A stretch of DNA of 64,000 bases from Nocardioides sp. BGMRC 2183 (GCA_008123405.1 VSSA01000003.1:310001-374000); one strand, 5' to 3'; shown: positions 8,253-17,399, counted from the stretch's first letter. Numbers and translations: made by a program. The notes: generated by a model from the letters alone, not told the origin.

Positions 8253-9555
8253 CGGAGTCGGTCGGGTCGGTCGGGTCGGCGGGGTCGCTGGGGTCGGCGA
8301 GAGCGGCCAGGAGCCGCTCAGCCTTCCAGCGGGTCTCGGCGTACTCCTCCTCCGCGTCGCTGGCGACCGTGATGCCGCCGCCGGTGCCGAGGCGATAGGT
8401 GCCGTCGCCGGTGGTCGTCAGGCTGCGGATCACCACCCCGAGGTCAGCGCGACCGTCGCCGGCGACCCAGCCGAACGCGCCGGCGTAGACGCCGCGCGGG
8501 GTCTCCTCGACGGCGTCGATGATCTGCATCGTGCGGAGCTTGGGTGCACCGGTCATCGATCCGGCCGGGAAGAGCGAGCGGAGCGCCGCGACAGTGCCCA
8601 CGTCCTCGCGCAGCCGGCCCCGGACGGTGGAGACCAGCTGGTGCACCGAGGCGTAGGACTCGACCTCCATCAGGTGCGGCACCTCGACGCTGCCCACCTC
8701 ACACACGCCGGCCAGGTCGTTGCGGAGCAGGTCGACGATCATCAGGTTCTCCGCCGCGTACTTCTCCTCGCTGCGCAGGTGCTCGCGCGCGGCGTCGTCG
8801 GTGGCGGGGTCGGCGGCGCGGGGCGTGGTGCCCTTGATCGGCTTGGCCTCGAGTGTCCGGTCCGTGGTGACCAAGGCATAGCGCTCGGGGCTGGAGCTGA
8901 GCAGCCACGCCCGCGCCCCTGGCACGTCGTGCTGGAGGAAGCCGGCGTACGGCGCGGGGTTGAGCGACCGCAGCCGCAGGTAGACCTCGGCGGGGGTCAG
9001 CGTGCTGGCCTGCTCGAGGCGGTGGGTCAGGTTGACCTCGTAGGAGTTGCCGGCATGCAGGTGCTCCTGCACGGCGGCGAAGGCGGCGCGGTAGGTGGGC
9101 GGGAGGGTGGGAGTTTCCCCGCTTAGGCGGTGAAACTTCTCGATCAGAGTGACGGAAGGTGTTGTTGGGGCCGGCTGGTGCTCATACATCCGCACGTGGC
9201 TCGGCCGCATCCAGACCGCGTCCGGGAGGTGGGGGTCGGGGGCAGCGGGGAGGTCGGGGCGGGCGGCGTACCCGAAATAGCCGAACCACTGGTCGCCGCC
9301 GTCGCCCGCCGCCAACTCCTCCTCCAGTACGACGAACGGGTCGTCCCCGACCACCTCGGCCCGACCGCCGGCGTGCCGGGTCACCTCCCGGAGCGCGGCG
9401 TCGTAGCTGAGCGACACGTCGGCCTCCTCGAGCCAGCCGAGCACGGACCGACCGCTGGACCAGTCCCGGGCACCGCCTCCATCGAGCCAGAAGCAGCGGG
9501 CGTGCTCGGCCTGGATCCGTGCGAACGCCTCCGCCGGATCGCCGGTGGTCACCAC
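8236..9555 (-). CDS. pabB: Aminodeoxychorismate synthase component I (PabB)
   Basis: Converts chorismate with ammonia from PabA to 4-amino-4-deoxychorismate for folate synthesis. The chorismate-binding core is complete: EAKPIKGTTPR carries the Lys of the PIKGT motif that distinguishes PabB from TrpE (PIAGT), followed by ENLMIVDLLRNDL, SVHQLVSTV, FPAGSMTGAPK and GGGITVASDAEEEY. GTG 9555 or 9552 is the start; the latter gives a GTGA overlap with the pabA stop. The N-terminal region is shorter than in TrpE. The C-terminus ends in a run of DPSDPADPTDPTDS encoded by GGTCGG-type repeats, probably a disordered tail. It overlaps the upstream-facing flavoprotein gene by 17 bases at the 3' end. Confidence 0.93.
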   Translation of the reverse strand: MVTTGDPAEAFARIQAEHARCFWLDGGGARDWSSGRSVLGWLEEADVSLSYDAALREVTRHAGGRAEVVGDDPFVVLEEELAAGDGGDQWFGYFGYAARPDLPAAPDPHLPDAVWMRPSHVRMYEHQPAPTTPSVTLIEKFHRLSGETPTLPPTYRAAFAAVQEHLHAGNSYEVNLTHRLEQASTLTPAEVYLRLRSLNPAPYAGFLQHDVPGARAWLLSSSPERYALVTTDRTLEAKPIKGTTPRAADPATDDAAREHLRSEEKYAAENLMIVDLLRNDLAGVCEVGSVEVPHLMEVESYASVHQLVSTVRGRLREDVGTVAALRSLFPAGSMTGAPKLRTMQIIDAVEETPRGVYAGAFGWVAGDGRADLGVVIRSLTTTGDGTYRLGTGGGITVASDAEEEYAETRWKAERLLAALADPSDPADPTDPTDSVNEGR

Positions 9556-10136
9556 GCCGTCACCCCCGACCCGGTGAGGAAGTTGGTGACCAGCGCGGCG
9601 CCGTGCTCGGAGAGGATCGACTCGGGGTGGAACTGGACGCCGGCGAGTGGCAGCTCGGTGTGCACGACGCCCATGGTGACGCCCGTCAGCGCGTCCAGCG
9701 CGGTCGCTCGCATCCCCTCCGGCAGGTCGAGCACGGCCAGCGAGTGATAGCGGATCGCCCGGAACTCCTGCGGCAGCCCGGCGAAGAGCCCCGACCCGTC
9801 GTGGGTGATCCGGGCGGCGACGCCATGCCCGGGCGGCACCCGATCCACCACGCCGCCATAGCTGGTGACCATCCCCTGCATCCCCAGGCAAACGCCCAGC
9901 ACCGGGCGGCGCGCCGAGCGCAGCACCTCCCGCCCGACCGCAAAGTCCCGCGGGTCCGCCGGGTGTCCGGGACCGGGCGAGAGGACGACGTACTCATGAC
10001 GGAGCACGTCGTCGGGGTCGGTCTCGTCGTGCTGCACCACCCGCGGCAGCACCCCGGTGACACCGGCGATCAGGTGCACCAGGTTGCCGGTGTAGGAGTC
10101 GTGGTGGTCGACGACCACGACGTCGGGGGTCCGCAC
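9549..10136 (-). CDS. pabA: Aminodeoxychorismate/anthranilate synthase glutaminase subunit (PabA)
   Basis: Class I glutamine amidotransferase that supplies ammonia to PabB. It starts at GTG 10136 (RTPDVVVVDHHDSYTGNL), 195 residues, the normal size for PabA/TrpG. The nucleophile Cys is in GVCLGMQG and the catalytic His-Glu pair in VQFHPESILSEHG; the SPGPGHP motif lines the oxyanion hole. Upstream is a GGGAG ribosome site. The stop overlaps the pabB start, so both subunits are translationally coupled. Pairing with a PIKGT-type PabB argues for the folate branch rather than tryptophan, although such subunits are sometimes shared. Confidence 0.92.
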   Translation of the reverse strand: MRTPDVVVVDHHDSYTGNLVHLIAGVTGVLPRVVQHDETDPDDVLRHEYVVLSPGPGHPADPRDFAVGREVLRSARRPVLGVCLGMQGMVTSYGGVVDRVPPGHGVAARITHDGSGLFAGLPQEFRAIRYHSLAVLDLPEGMRATALDALTGVTMGVVHTELPLAGVQFHPESILSEHGAALVTNFLTGSGVTAW

Positions 10137-10156
10137 CGCCTCATTCTCCCGCTTAC

Positions 10157-10195
10157 GTCGTCGTTCGGTGGCAGATGATGCCAGCAAACGACGAC
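10157..10195. repeat. Palindromic repeat family A, copy 1
   Basis: Interrupted palindrome: outer arms GTCGTCGTT / AACGACGAC, inner arms TGGCA / TGCCA around a 5-base loop, with three unpaired bases on each side. It lies in the divergent gap between pabA and the AbiEi-like gene. Copies at 11240-11280 and 35722-35774 share the same two-level structure. Bases 10153-10201 match 11237-11285 as a direct repeat (about 43 of 49 by eye). Confidence 0.85.
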
Positions 10196-10260
10196 ATAGA
10201 GCTGTGGACGGCTCCCCCCGAGGATGGCGGAGCGGCCGGGCGTCGACCACCTTCACTCCC

Positions 10261-11217
10261 ATGGCGCGCTTCGATCTCCACCATCCCGCTCTCACCCACC
10301 TCCTGGACCGGGTCCAGGACGGCGTGGTGTCGCGTCGCCAACTGCTCGATCTCGGCGCGACTCCCGACGACGTACGTCGCATGCTGCGGCGCCGCGAGCT
10401 CTCCGACGACCACCCGGGGGTGTACCTGAACCACACCGGGGCGCCGTCGCGCGCACAGCGGGAGTGGATCGCCGTGCTCGCCGCCTGGCCGGCGGCGCTG
10501 AGCCACGAGTCTGCGCTCTCGTTCGCCCTGCCTGATCCAGGACGAGTGCTGCATGTCGCGGTCGAGCGGGGACGCAAGGTGGTGCCGCCGCGGCTCGTCC
10601 GGGTGCACGCCTGCGCGGGGTTGGCCGACCGGGTCGCATGGAGGAGCGCGCCACCGATGGTACGGATCGAGCACGCCACGATCGATGTACTGTCGAACCG
10701 AATCCGGTCCGGCGACGTCGCGTCCGCGTTCGCCGTGTTGACCGACATCCTGCACACCCGGCGAACCAACCCCGATGCGATCCTGCACACGCTGGACTCC
10801 CGGGAGCGGGTGGCCGGGCGGGCCACCGTCGCCGCGCTGCTGGCCGACGTACGCGACGGCGCGTGCTCCGTTCTCGAGCGCGGCTATCTGCACCGCGTCG
10901 AGCGAGCACACGGCCTCCCTCGCGGCACCCGACAGCGGCAGAGCCGGGCCACCGGGCGACGTACCGATCAGGATGTCCACTACGACGGATTCGGTCTGAT
11001 CGTCGAGCTGGACGGCCGTGCCCACCACTCCGGTGCCCGAGCGTGGGACGCCGACGCCCGGCGCGACCTCGCCGAGTTGGCCATCGCCGACGACCTCACC
11101 GCCCGAGTCACCTACGGCATGGTCTTCGGGGACGGGTGTCGCACCGCCGAGCAGATCGCCCAACTGCTCCACCGGCGTGGTTGGACCGGCCGTCTCAACC
11201 GCTGCCCGCGTTGCTGA
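10261..11217 (+). CDS. AbiEi-like / DUF559-like protein
   Basis: Protein of 318 residues. The N-terminal ~60 residues (VQDGVVSRRQLLDLGATPDDVRRML... YLNHTG) look like the winged-helix domain of AbiEi-type antitoxins and related regulators. The C-terminal ~90 residues contain IVELDGRAHH and RDLAELAIADDLT, resembling the Vsr-like PD-(D/E)XK nuclease fold of DUF559 proteins. Such two-domain proteins are common in actinobacteria and have no proven function; no partner toxin gene is adjacent. ATG 10261 is used; the frame is open further upstream only through a palindrome. The gene sits between two family A palindromes (10157 and 11240) and interrupts a run of minus-strand chorismate genes, which suggests it arrived as a unit. 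Confidence 0.75.
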   Translation: MARFDLHHPALTHLLDRVQDGVVSRRQLLDLGATPDDVRRMLRRRELSDDHPGVYLNHTGAPSRAQREWIAVLAAWPAALSHESALSFALPDPGRVLHVAVERGRKVVPPRLVRVHACAGLADRVAWRSAPPMVRIEHATIDVLSNRIRSGDVASAFAVLTDILHTRRTNPDAILHTLDSRERVAGRATVAALLADVRDGACSVLERGYLHRVERAHGLPRGTRQRQSRATGRRTDQDVHYDGFGLIVELDGRAHHSGARAWDADARRDLAELAIADDLTARVTYGMVFGDGCRTAEQIAQLLHRRGWTGRLNRCPRC

Positions 11218-11239
11218 GCCATGCTGGCGAGACCGCTTG

Positions 11240-11280
11240 TGTCGTCGTTTGGTGGCAGATCGTGCCAGTAAACGACGACA
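11240..11280. repeat. Palindromic repeat family A, copy 2
   Basis: Outer arms TGTCGTCGTTT / AAACGACGACA (11 bp perfect), inner arms TGGCA / TGCCA. It sits between the convergent AbiEi-like gene and the fused chorismate-enzyme gene, where it could also act as a bidirectional terminator, although no T-tract follows. Same orientation as copy 1. Confidence 0.88.
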
Positions 11281-11289
11281 TAGAGGTCC

Positions 11290-13218
11290 TCAGTCCAGCA
11301 GCACACCCGCCACCAGGTCATGCACGATCGCGAACCCGTGCTCGGTGAGGATCGACTCGGCGTGGAACTGCACCCCGCGATAGTGCGGTCCGCGCAGCGC
11401 GTGTACGTCGCCGGTCGCCGGGTCGGCGTCGACCGACACCCCGGCCGGCAGCTCCACACCATCGCCGATCCGCCCCACGAAGGTGTTGTAGAAGCCGACC
11501 CGCTCGGGGCGGTCGTCGAGCCACACCGACGCCTGGGTGCCCTGGAAGACGATGTCCTTGTAGGCGAGCGGGATGCCCAGCTCGTGGCAGAGCGCCTGGT
11601 GGCCCAGGCACACGGCCAGGAACGGCCGCGAGGCAGCCAGCAGCGAGGCGACGGCCGCCCGCAGGTTGGCCATCTTGGGATCGTCGCCGTCGCGGGGGTC
11701 ACCGGGTCCGGGCCCGACGATGACCAGGTCGTAGCCGTCGAGGCAGCCCTCGACGTACTCCTCGTGACGGACCACTGCCGAGGAGACGCCCATCCGGGAC
11801 AGCAGGTGGCGCAGCATGTTCACGAAGTCGTCCTCGCCGTCGAGGATGACGCAGGACTTCCCCGCCAACCGCGGGTCGGCGGGGGTGCCGGCCTGGTCGG
11901 CGAGCCAGAAGCCGGAGAGCCTGCCGTTGCGGGCCGCCAACGCGATCAGGGTCTCCTCGTCGGCGACCAGCTCGGCCAGGGTCCCTGCGGCGCCCTCGAC
12001 CGCCGGCGCGGGCGGCACCAGCCCGAAGGCGGAGAGGATGCCGCCCGCCTTGGCGTGGGTCTCGGCCACCTCGTAGGCGGGGTCGGAGTCGCGCACCAGG
12101 GTTGCCCCCGCCGTCACCTTGAGCGACCCGTCGGCCGAGACGTCGGCGGTGCGGATCACGATCGGCGAGTCGACGACCGCCTCACCGTCCGCGTCGCGGC
12201 CGAAGAGCGCCAGCGCCGCCGCGTAGTAGCCGCGACCCTCTGGCTCGTAGGCCTTGATCAGCCGGCAGGCGTTCTCGACGGGCGAGCCGGTGACGGTGGC
12301 GGCGTACATGGTGTCGCGGAGGACCTCGCGGACGTCGCGGGTGGTGCGGCCGGCAAGCAGGTACTCGGTGTGGATCAGGTGCGTCATCGGCTTGAGGAAC
12401 GGGCCGAGCACCTGGCCGCCCTCGGTGCAGATGTCGCACATCATCTTGAGCTCCTCGTCGACGACCATGAAGAGCTCGTAGATCTCCTTCTCGTCACGCA
12501 GGAAGTCCCGCAGCCGGGCCTCGGTGGACCGGGTCTCACCGGCCGGGGCGCGCAGGTGGAAGGTGCCGGAGATCGGGTTCATCCGTACGTCGCCGCCGTG
12601 CACCGACACGTGCCGCTCGGGGCTGGCACCGACCAGGTAGCGCTCGCCGGTGAAGAAGAGGAACGTCCAGTAGGCGCCGCGCTCGCGCGCGAGCAACCGC
12701 CGGTAGACGGTGAGTGCCTTCTCCGGGCCCCAGTCCGCGACGACGGCACGATAGTTGCGGCCGACCACCAGGTTGGCGCCCTCGCCCTGGCCGATCTCGT
12801 CGCGGATGATCCGCTCCACGACCTTTGCGTAGTCCTCGTCCGAGGTCTCGAAGCCGCCCCGGTCGGCGAAGTCCAACCCCGTGTCGTCGATCGCGTCGAT
12901 CACGTCGGCCACCGAGAACTCGTGCTCCTCGGCGACGTCGACCACCACCAGCGGGGTGCCGTCGTCGTGCGCCTCGAACCCGCGCTCACTGATCTGGCGA
13001 AACGGTACGGCGACCAGCCGGTCGCAGGTGCGCCCCGGCTCGGGAGGGCCCTGCTCCAGCGGGATGTCCATGATCGAATCGGCCACCCAGCGGGGGCCAC
13101 CGATCACGCCGACGGTGTCCCGGTCGCCGGAGCGGGTGGAGCGTCGGATGATCGCCCAGGCCTCGTGCCCCTGGATGGCCGCGATGGCTTCGGAGGCAGT
13201 GAGGCGCTGTTCAGACAT
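11290..13218 (-). CDS. Fused TrpE/TrpG-type chorismate-utilising enzyme (PhzE-like)
   Basis: Single polypeptide of 642 residues joining a chorismate-binding synthase (about 1-400) to a class I glutamine amidotransferase (about 435-642). In the first part GERYLVGASPERHVSVHGGD and NPISGTFHL match the PhzE/SgcD-like group (PISGT rather than the PIKGT of PabB or PIAGT of TrpE). In the second part the Cys is in AVCLGHQAL and the His-Glu pair in VQFHAESILTEHG. It should make anthranilate or 2-amino-2-deoxyisochorismate from chorismate and glutamine. The start MSEQRLTASEA is at 13218. No phenazine or enediyne genes are nearby, so its pathway is unknown; it could be the housekeeping anthranilate synthase of this strain. 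Confidence 0.82.
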   Translation of the reverse strand: MSEQRLTASEAIAAIQGHEAWAIIRRSTRSGDRDTVGVIGGPRWVADSIMDIPLEQGPPEPGRTCDRLVAVPFRQISERGFEAHDDGTPLVVVDVAEEHEFSVADVIDAIDDTGLDFADRGGFETSDEDYAKVVERIIRDEIGQGEGANLVVGRNYRAVVADWGPEKALTVYRRLLARERGAYWTFLFFTGERYLVGASPERHVSVHGGDVRMNPISGTFHLRAPAGETRSTEARLRDFLRDEKEIYELFMVVDEELKMMCDICTEGGQVLGPFLKPMTHLIHTEYLLAGRTTRDVREVLRDTMYAATVTGSPVENACRLIKAYEPEGRGYYAAALALFGRDADGEAVVDSPIVIRTADVSADGSLKVTAGATLVRDSDPAYEVAETHAKAGGILSAFGLVPPAPAVEGAAGTLAELVADEETLIALAARNGRLSGFWLADQAGTPADPRLAGKSCVILDGEDDFVNMLRHLLSRMGVSSAVVRHEEYVEGCLDGYDLVIVGPGPGDPRDGDDPKMANLRAAVASLLAASRPFLAVCLGHQALCHELGIPLAYKDIVFQGTQASVWLDDRPERVGFYNTFVGRIGDGVELPAGVSVDADPATGDVHALRGPHYRGVQFHAESILTEHGFAIVHDLVAGVLLD

Positions 13219-13260
13219 GGGCCGATCCTAGGGCGGGTGGCTGGTCGGCCTGCCCTCGAT

Positions 13261-13300
13261 CTCACGAACCCAACCTCACGAACCCAACCTCACGAACCCA
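13261..13300. repeat. 14-bp tandem repeat, about 2.9 copies
   Basis: The unit CTCACGAACCCAAC starts at 13261, 13275 and 13289 (last copy partial). It overlaps the 3' end of the TPR-CHAT gene: on the minus strand each unit contains a TGA stop, so the duplication repeats the final Ser-stop of that gene. Probably replication slippage. Confidence 0.85.
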
Positions 13301-15866
13301 GTGCCACGAAGGCCGCCGCCGTCCCTGCGGCCACCGCGTCACCGGCGGTCGACGCCCGCACCCGGTGCAGCGCGCTCGCCGGCGTCTCTCCCGCGGCGAG
13401 TGCGTTGTGGAGCTCGACCATCAGGGCGGCGGTGGCGGCGTCGTTGACCTCGGCGACGCTGGAGACCAGGCCGGCGGTGCCGAGCGCGAAGAGGGACGAG
13501 GCCAGACCGAGCAGCTCCTCGGCGCCGACGGGCGCGAGGACACCGGACTCGCACGCCGACAGCACCACCCGGTACGGCGCCCGCCGGACCCGCTCCAGGT
13601 CGTGCACCGTGAGCGGGCCGTCGGCGAGGTCGAGGGAGGAGAAAAGCGGACTGTCGGCGCGGAAGTGGCCGTGGGCGGCGAGGTGCACCAGGTCGGCGCC
13701 GTCGAGCGCGTCCAGGACCGCCTCTAGCCGAGCGTCCGCGCCGGTCAACAGCGACGCCTCCGGGTGGCGCTTGGCGAGCAGCGGCACCTCGGCGCCGCCG
13801 GAGGCCAGGCCCGGACCGCAGACCAGGACAGTGCGGCGGTCCCCCGGACGAGGCCGGACAGCAGCGGTGGCGCGCAGCCACTGGCCGGCGGACGGGACGA
13901 TGCTGAACGGCCGGTCGGCCAGCGTCGGCAGCAGCGCCCACGGCAGCCCGTGCAGTCGAGCCGTCGGCGCCAGCACCACCGGGCCGTCGGGGATGAGCCG
14001 GACCGCGTCGCCCAGGATCGCCTCCTGCAGCCGCAGTCCGAGCCCGCTCAGGTCGGCGGCCCGACCGCGGGCGGCGCGGCGCAGCAGCATCGCGGCGGGG
14101 GCCAGCAGCGCGGCGACGTCGGCGGTGGGGCCGGCGATGCGGCGTCGTACCCGACCGCGGTGGATGACCAGCACGTGCAGCACTCCGTCGACGTCGACCA
14201 GCTCGACCAGGCAGCCGTCGCCGACCGCCGTGACGATCCCCTCGACCGCGATCGGGCGCTGGTCCGCGGCCGCCGAAGCAGACAGGGTGTGGCTCTCCGC
14301 GCGCACCGCCCGCTCCAGACGGAGCCGCTCCTGCTCGAGCGCCTCGGTCGCCTCGCCCTCCTGCCGGGCCTCGATCAGCCGGCGCCCGTTGTCGCGCAGC
14401 GCGGCCAGCGTCGTCGGGATGGTCGCGGCGTCGGAGGTCGCCGGAGGCTGGGCCAGCGTCGTGGCTCGGGTCCGCTCGCTCCAGCGCAGCAGATCACGCG
14501 GATCGGTCGCGGCATGACGCAGAGCGACCAAGGCGAGGTCATGGCCATGGGTCGAAGCCCGCGCGCGCAGCTCGGTCGAGCCCAGCAGACGGCGGTGCTC
14601 GTCGAGCGCGTCCAGTCCCGCCCTGGCAGCCCGCAGCACGCCGCCGCGGTCCCCCGACTTCTCCCGGGCCAGTGCCCGGGCGTGCCAGGCTGCCGCGCGC
14701 ACCAATGCGTTCGGATGGCTCCGGTACGACGCCGCCTGCTCCCAGCACGTCGCGCGGGTCTCGCCGCGGGAGAGGCGCCCGGCGACGGTCAGCGCGAGTG
14801 GCGCCTCGTGGGCGGACTGGTGATGGAGCTCCGCGGCGACCGAGCGGGCCGCCGCGGCGAGACCACGGCGGTCCCCCTGCTCCGCCCGGGCAAGGACCCA
14901 GGTCAGCCGGGCCCGCAGGTGGAACCACGGGCGGTCCTGGCGGCGGAAGAGCTCGGCGGCCCGCTGCGCGGCCTCGGCGGCCTCGGCGGGTTGGTCGGCG
15001 TCCAGCAGCGCGCCGGCCAGGGTGGCGAAGAACTCCGCCTCGAGCGGGGCGATCTCGCCCTCGAAGGTATGGAACATCGCAACCGCGTCGCGGGCGAGCC
15101 CGGCGGCCCGGTAGGAGACCGCGTACTCGATGACGAACTCGACGCGGACCGGCCAACCGGCGGCCCGGTAGGCCTCCTCGGTCTCAGCGAAGCGACGTAG
15201 CGCCAAGGCATGGTCGCCGCGGCGCAACGCCACCTCCGCGAGATTGATGTAGTTCGCGAGTCGATCGACCCATGCGCCCTTCTTCTCCAGAATGCGAGCC
15301 GCCGCGGCGAACTCGGTCTCCGCCTCATCCACCCGGCCGAGCTGCATCAGGACATAACCCAGCCAGATCCGGGTGCGTGCCTCCCAAGGATCGTCGCCAG
15401 ACTGCTGCAGGGACGCGAGGGCCGAGCGCAGCAGCGGCACTGCGTCGGCTTCGCCACCCCGCAACGCCAGGACACCGGCTTCCCGCATCGTGATCTTGGC
15501 GGCCAGGACCCCCGTGGCACCCTCCCGCGCGGTTCTCAGCTCTCGCAGCGCGGCCCGGGACTGCCCGGCCCAGGCGAGCGCGACCCCGAGGGTGGCGCGC
15601 ACGTCCCGCACCCGGTCAGGGTCACCGTCGCTCCTCGCCCACCGCAGCGCGTCGCGCAGCACGGCGAGCGCCTCGTCCGAGCGTCCTTCGTCTCGCAGCA
15701 CGATGCCCAGGGACTGCGCCGCGAAGGCGAGGGTGCGGGCGTCCGTGTCGGAGGCAAGCAGCGTCGAGGCCCGCCGACGGGCCTCGTCCGGCTGGTCCAG
15801 CGCAAGGTCGAGCAACTCCTCCACGGCTGACCTCCAGCTCTCGCGGCCTCCGCTCTTTACCGGCAC
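13290..15866 (-). CDS. TPR-repeat protein with C-terminal CHAT (caspase-like) protease domain
   Basis: Cytosolic protein of 858 residues. Residues ~10-450 are helical TPR-like repeats (for example ALAVLRDALRWARSDGDPDRV, AETEFAAAARILEKKGAW). A linker with coiled-coil character follows (~480-540), then a CHAT domain from ~640 with the expected His-Cys dyad: His732 in LAAHGHF and Cys772 in LSACESG. CHAT proteases are relatives of separase and caspase-type peptidases; several act in bacterial conflict systems where a sensor unleashes proteolysis. No signal peptide is seen. GTG 15866 is the outermost start; a later GTG before EELLDLA is possible. It is divergently transcribed from a cytosolic subtilase, 75 bases away, which suggests shared control and a joint proteolytic role. 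Confidence 0.9.
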   Translation of the reverse strand: MPVKSGGRESWRSAVEELLDLALDQPDEARRRASTLLASDTDARTLAFAAQSLGIVLRDEGRSDEALAVLRDALRWARSDGDPDRVRDVRATLGVALAWAGQSRAALRELRTAREGATGVLAAKITMREAGVLALRGGEADAVPLLRSALASLQQSGDDPWEARTRIWLGYVLMQLGRVDEAETEFAAAARILEKKGAWVDRLANYINLAEVALRRGDHALALRRFAETEEAYRAAGWPVRVEFVIEYAVSYRAAGLARDAVAMFHTFEGEIAPLEAEFFATLAGALLDADQPAEAAEAAQRAAELFRRQDRPWFHLRARLTWVLARAEQGDRRGLAAAARSVAAELHHQSAHEAPLALTVAGRLSRGETRATCWEQAASYRSHPNALVRAAAWHARALAREKSGDRGGVLRAARAGLDALDEHRRLLGSTELRARASTHGHDLALVALRHAATDPRDLLRWSERTRATTLAQPPATSDAATIPTTLAALRDNGRRLIEARQEGEATEALEQERLRLERAVRAESHTLSASAAADQRPIAVEGIVTAVGDGCLVELVDVDGVLHVLVIHRGRVRRRIAGPTADVAALLAPAAMLLRRAARGRAADLSGLGLRLQEAILGDAVRLIPDGPVVLAPTARLHGLPWALLPTLADRPFSIVPSAGQWLRATAAVRPRPGDRRTVLVCGPGLASGGAEVPLLAKRHPEASLLTGADARLEAVLDALDGADLVHLAAHGHFRADSPLFSSLDLADGPLTVHDLERVRRAPYRVVLSACESGVLAPVGAEELLGLASSLFALGTAGLVSSVAEVNDAATAALMVELHNALAAGETPASALHRVRASTAGDAVAAGTAAAFVALGS

Positions 15867-15941
15867 CGCCGACGCGGACTACCGTAGCGCCGCTCCCGGA
15901 CCGAATTCTCCGCCTGTTCTCACACCGCCACAGGAGCGGCC

Positions 15942-17399
15942 ATGAACGCAGAACGACCGTCCCAGCCCACCCACCTGCTCGCCGCGCTGCTGCGGCGACT
16001 CCGCGGCCTGATTCCGTTCGGCAAGGTCCCCTCCACGGCTGGCCAGGACCCCGGTCCCGACCCGACGTCGAAGCCGTCGGAGGGACGGGATCTCGACGCC
16101 GAGATCAAGCGCGCCCAGATCAAGGTGATCCGCGACGCCTTCGGCGACAACGTCGCCACCGCGGCGGAGAAGGGTCTACGCCCGCCGCGGGACGACGCGG
16201 ACACGCGTTACCTCTACCGGACCGGCCACGCGCTGGTCGCGGAGTCCGCCGTCGAGCGGGTGCGCGAGTACGTCGAGCACAACGACCGCTACCGCGGTGA
16301 CCTGCGGGTCGTCGCCAAACCGACAGTGGGCCTGGCGGTGGTGAGCCTGCCTGCGCGGCGGACCGGCGACGACAAGTCCGAGCGGGCCGACGTACTGCAG
16401 ATCATCGACGACCTGGAAAAGGCCGGCGTCATCGACAAGGCCGAGATGTCCCCCGACCACGTCGTCTACCTCACCGGGGCCAGGGGCGGCATGTGTCCCG
16501 CGACCGAGCCCGAGATGGTGGGCCGTCGTACCCCTGTCCCGTGGCCGCCGGTGGCGCCCTGCCCGGAGAAGGTGCCCGAGGAGAAGAAGGTCCGCGTCGG
16601 CGTCGTCGACTCCGGCCTGTGGACCGACGCGATCGGCAGCCCCGAGTCGCCCTGGTTGGAGGTCGACGACATCTTCGCCGACCCCTCCGACGTCGAGATC
16701 GTCAATCCCTCCGCCATCCACCCCTACGCCGGCCACGGCACCTTCGTCGCCGGCGTCATCGCCTGCATGGCGCCGGAAACCCGGGTCGAGGTGGAGGGCG
16801 TGTTGACCCACGGCGGCGCGATCTACGAGTCCGAGATCGTCCAGCAGCTCCACGAGGCCCTGACCGACGACGACCACCCGCAGATCATCAGCATCTCCGC
16901 CGGCACCCACTCCCGCGGCGGGATGGCGCTGCTCTCCTTCACGATGCTGGCCGCCGCCCACCGGTTGGAGCAGCGCGACGACGTGTTGATCGTGGCCGCG
17001 GCCGGCAACGACGCCAGCGACGAGCCGTTCTGGCCGGCCGCCTTCCCGTGGGTGGTCTCGGTGGGGTCGGTCGACCCGGACGGCGCTGTCTCCGACTTCT
17101 CCAACGTCGGACGCTGGGTGGACGTCTACGCGCGCGGTCGCGACCACGTCAACGCCTTCCCGCACGGCTCCTACACCTGCTACGAGCCCCCACACGTCGG
17201 GCAGGTGCGCACATTCAAGGGCGTCGCCCAGTGGAGCGGTACGTCGTTCTCCACGCCGATCGTCACCGGGCTGATCGCCGCCCACATGCAGGCCACCGGC
17301 GAGACCGCCCAGCAGGCGTGGGCCGCGGTGATGGCGGGCGCCACGACCTCGACCGACCCCCGTGGCGGCACCATCAAGACGGTGGGCCCGTTGACCTGA
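15942..17399 (+). CDS. Cytosolic S8 (subtilisin-like) serine peptidase
   Basis: Subtilase of 485 residues with a complete catalytic set: Asp223 (VGVVDSG), His265 (GHGTFVAGVIA), oxyanion Asn356 (AAGND) and Ser435 (GTSFSTPIVTGLIA). About 220 residues precede the catalytic domain and resemble no typical secretory prodomain. The first residues lack a signal peptide, so the enzyme should act in the cytosol, unlike most bacterial subtilases. A GGAG ribosome site precedes the ATG. It is divergent from the TPR-CHAT gene and convergent with the small protein that is coupled to a sigma factor. One protease may activate the other, or both may act on the sigma-linked protein; this is inference. Confidence 0.92.
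   Translation: MNAERPSQPTHLLAALLRRLRGLIPFGKVPSTAGQDPGPDPTSKPSEGRDLDAEIKRAQIKVIRDAFGDNVATAAEKGLRPPRDDADTRYLYRTGHALVAESAVERVREYVEHNDRYRGDLRVVAKPTVGLAVVSLPARRTGDDKSERADVLQIIDDLEKAGVIDKAEMSPDHVVYLTGARGGMCPATEPEMVGRRTPVPWPPVAPCPEKVPEEKKVRVGVVDSGLWTDAIGSPESPWLEVDDIFADPSDVEIVNPSAIHPYAGHGTFVAGVIACMAPETRVEVEGVLTHGGAIYESEIVQQLHEALTDDDHPQIISISAGTHSRGGMALLSFTMLAAAHRLEQRDDVLIVAAAGNDASDEPFWPAAFPWVVSVGSVDPDGAVSDFSNVGRWVDVYARGRDHVNAFPHGSYTCYEPPHVGQVRTFKGVAQWSGTSFSTPIVTGLIAAHMQATGETAQQAWAAVMAGATTSTDPRGGTIKTVGPLT

Noticed and set aside
11290-13218. Phenazine biosynthesis cluster
   Set aside because: Only a PhzE-like enzyme is present; phzA-D, F and G counterparts are absent from the window.
13261-13300. Regulatory iteron
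   Set aside because: The three 14-bp units duplicate the end of a coding region and look like slippage, not a binding array.
11320-14517. A plus-strand open frame of more than 1000 codons
   Set aside because: It runs antisense through the fused chorismate enzyme and the TPR-CHAT gene, has no recognisable domain and has the Val/Gly/Arg-rich composition of a GC-driven shadow frame.
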